Assembly: GCF_016651105.1 (NCBI RefSeq)
Contig: NZ_JAEKEL010000001.1
Coordinates: 4,144,001 to 4,208,000 of the forward strand
Direction: 5' to 3'
Source: Pseudomonas sp. TH15
Lineage (GTDB): Bacteria; Pseudomonadota; Gammaproteobacteria; Pseudomonadales; Pseudomonadaceae
DNA: 64,000 nt
The notes below the pieces were generated by a model that was not told the DNA's origin, did no database searches, and saw only the letters and a list, made by a program, of their open reading frames with translations. The translations under genes were made by a program, and so were the position numbers. Positions 62,887 to 64,000 of the stretch are shown piece after piece (position 1 is the stretch's first letter; each line of letters opens with the position of its first letter).

Positions 62887-64000
62887 ATGACTGACGATCA
62901 TTCAGTAGCCAACATTGCCTCGCCCGAAGCAGTACAAGTGCACAAGAAAGATCTTCACCGCGCGGCATGGGCCTGCTCTCTGGGCAGCGCACTTGAATAC
63001 TACGACTTTGCGCTTTACACCCTGGCGTCGGCGCTGATTTTCGGGCCACTGTTCTTTCCTGAGCAGACCCGCGCCATGAGCCTGATTGCCAGTTTCGGTA
63101 CCTACTTTTTGGGATTCGCGATACGGCCGCTGGGCGGGGTACTGTTCGGCATGATCGGTGATCGCGTCGGGCGCAAGTTCGTGTTGGCGTCGACGGTGCT
63201 GCTGATGGGTATTTCCAGCACGCTGATTGGTGCGTTGCCAACCTTTCATCAAGTCGGCTACCTGGCACCGGTGCTGCTGGTGATCCTGCGTCTGCTCCAA
63301 GGTTTGGGCGCGGGTGCCGAACAGGCCGGTGCCGCCGTGATGATGACCGAATATGCCCCCGAGGGCCGGCGTGGTTTCTATGCGGCGCTGCCATTTCTCG
63401 GCATCCAATTGGGCACCATCCTCGCAGCGCTGGTGTATTTCCTGGTGGTCAGCGGCAATGACAACGTGATCGAAAGCGGGCTGTGGCGTGTGCCGTTTTT
63501 CAGCAGCGTGGTGATCGTTGCATTGGGCTTGTACATGCGCCTGTCGCTCAAGGAATCACCGACCTTCATCCGCCTCAAGGCGCTCAAGCGCGTCTGCGAA
63601 AATCCGCTGAAAAGCGCAATGAAACACTCCAAACCCACCTTGCTGATCGGCATCGGGCTGCGCCTGGGAGAAAACGGCGGTTCATCAATTTACCAGGCAC
63701 TGGCGGTGAGCTACATCGTTGGCGTGGTCGGTCTGCAAGGACCGGTGGGTGTGCTGACCCTGATCTGCGCGGCCAGCCTCGGCGCACTGACCGTACCGAT
63801 TGCGGGCAAGCTCAGCGATCGTTTTGGTCGAGTCGTGGTGTATCGGGCGTTCGCGCTGGTGCAATTGGCGTTGGCGTTCCCGGTGTGGTGGATACTCAGC
63901 CTTGGCAATGTCGTGGCGAGCATTATTGCCATCTCGATTGCATTGGGCATCGGCACCTGGGGGATGTTCGGTACCCAGGCGGTGTTGTTGCCTGAGTTGT
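62887..64000 (+). CDS. MHS-type MFS transporter, 3' end outside window
   Basis: The open frame runs from ATG 62887 to the end, giving 371 codons. 'SLGSALEYYDFALYTLASALIF' and 'GMIGDRVGRKFVLAST' are metabolite:H+ symporter signatures (like ShiA or KgtP), and 'LLQGLGAGAEQAGAAVMMTEYAP' follows. As the last visible gene of the SDR/shikimate operon it probably imports the substrate, possibly shikimate or quinate. The stop lies beyond 64000. Confidence 0.9.
   Translation, partial: MTDDHSVANIASPEAVQVHKKDLHRAAWACSLGSALEYYDFALYTLASALIFGPLFFPEQTRAMSLIASFGTYFLGFAIRPLGGVLFGMIGDRVGRKFVLASTVLLMGISSTLIGALPTFHQVGYLAPVLLVILRLLQGLGAGAEQAGAAVMMTEYAPEGRRGFYAALPFLGIQLGTILAALVYFLVVSGNDNVIESGLWRVPFFSSVVIVALGLYMRLSLKESPTFIRLKALKRVCENPLKSAMKHSKPTLLIGIGLRLGENGGSSIYQALAVSYIVGVVGLQGPVGVLTLICAASLGALTVPIAGKLSDRFGRVVVYRAFALVQLALAFPVWWILSLGNVVASIIAISIALGIGTWGMFGTQAVLLPEL

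Overview
The window reads as chromosome of a fluorescent Pseudomonas (P. fluorescens complex). The grounds are high GC, densely packed genes with AGGA-type ribosome binding sites, gene families typical of that group (membrane glucose dehydrogenase plus OprB, PatB, ProP, DUF6124, PuuA/PuuB-like polyamine genes), and intergenic inverted repeats with the 'GATCGCAGCCTTCGGCAGC' and 'GCGAGCAGGCTCGCTCCCAC' cores common in these genomes. No rRNA, phage, insertion sequence or CRISPR array was seen. One tRNA is present, tRNA-Sec.

Layout. 1-3014: the end of a VRR-NUC nuclease overlapping a DinG/Rad3-type helicase with its own N-terminal nuclease domain. 3178-6689: zeta-toxin-like kinase, PAS-PAS hybrid histidine kinase, small membrane protein. 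6780-10924 (minus): small protein, CPA1 antiporter, SDR oxidoreductase, PatB-type C-S lyase. 11261-20311: a selenoprotein island, with formate dehydrogenase subunits (catalytic subunit with in-frame UGA), fdhE, selA, selB and tRNA-Sec in a row. 20647-27172: amidase, class III aminotransferase with divergent TetR regulator, DUF502 protein, ProP osmoprotectant transporter. 27173-29310: a tandem ~1 kb duplication. Each unit has a DUF6124 gene behind a long leader that looks like a structured RNA; the helices covary between the copies and mask the ribosome binding site. 29320-34393: membrane protein, lipoprotein, two-component system, DUF2252 protein. 34394-40102: GlxA-type regulator, orphan sulfonate-type binding protein, arylsulfotransferase-like protein and TonB receptor, a likely sulfur-compound uptake set. 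40240-43482: gamma-glutamylpolyamine oxidase, cupin regulator and synthetase. 43618-50083: DUF3144, LysR, quinone reductase and NmrA proteins, ASCH protein, frameshifted ABC exporter, small acidic protein. 50216-54023 (minus): OprB porin and PQQ glucose dehydrogenase (frameshifted). 54396-60124: SolA-like oxidase coupled to a MetQ-like binding protein, bestrophin-like channel, class V aminotransferase, thymidylate-kinase-like protein, GST. 60173-64000: LysR regulator with a divergent operon of gluconate-5-dehydrogenase-like SDR (frameshifted), shikimate dehydrogenase homologue and MHS transporter, cut by the window end.

Four genes (DUF6124 copy 1, ABC exporter, gcd, SDR) each differ by exactly one base from a full-length family member. 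This is either recent decay or residual sequencing error, and the raw data should be checked before these are called pseudogenes. The most novel item is the covarying leader in front of the DUF6124 genes.
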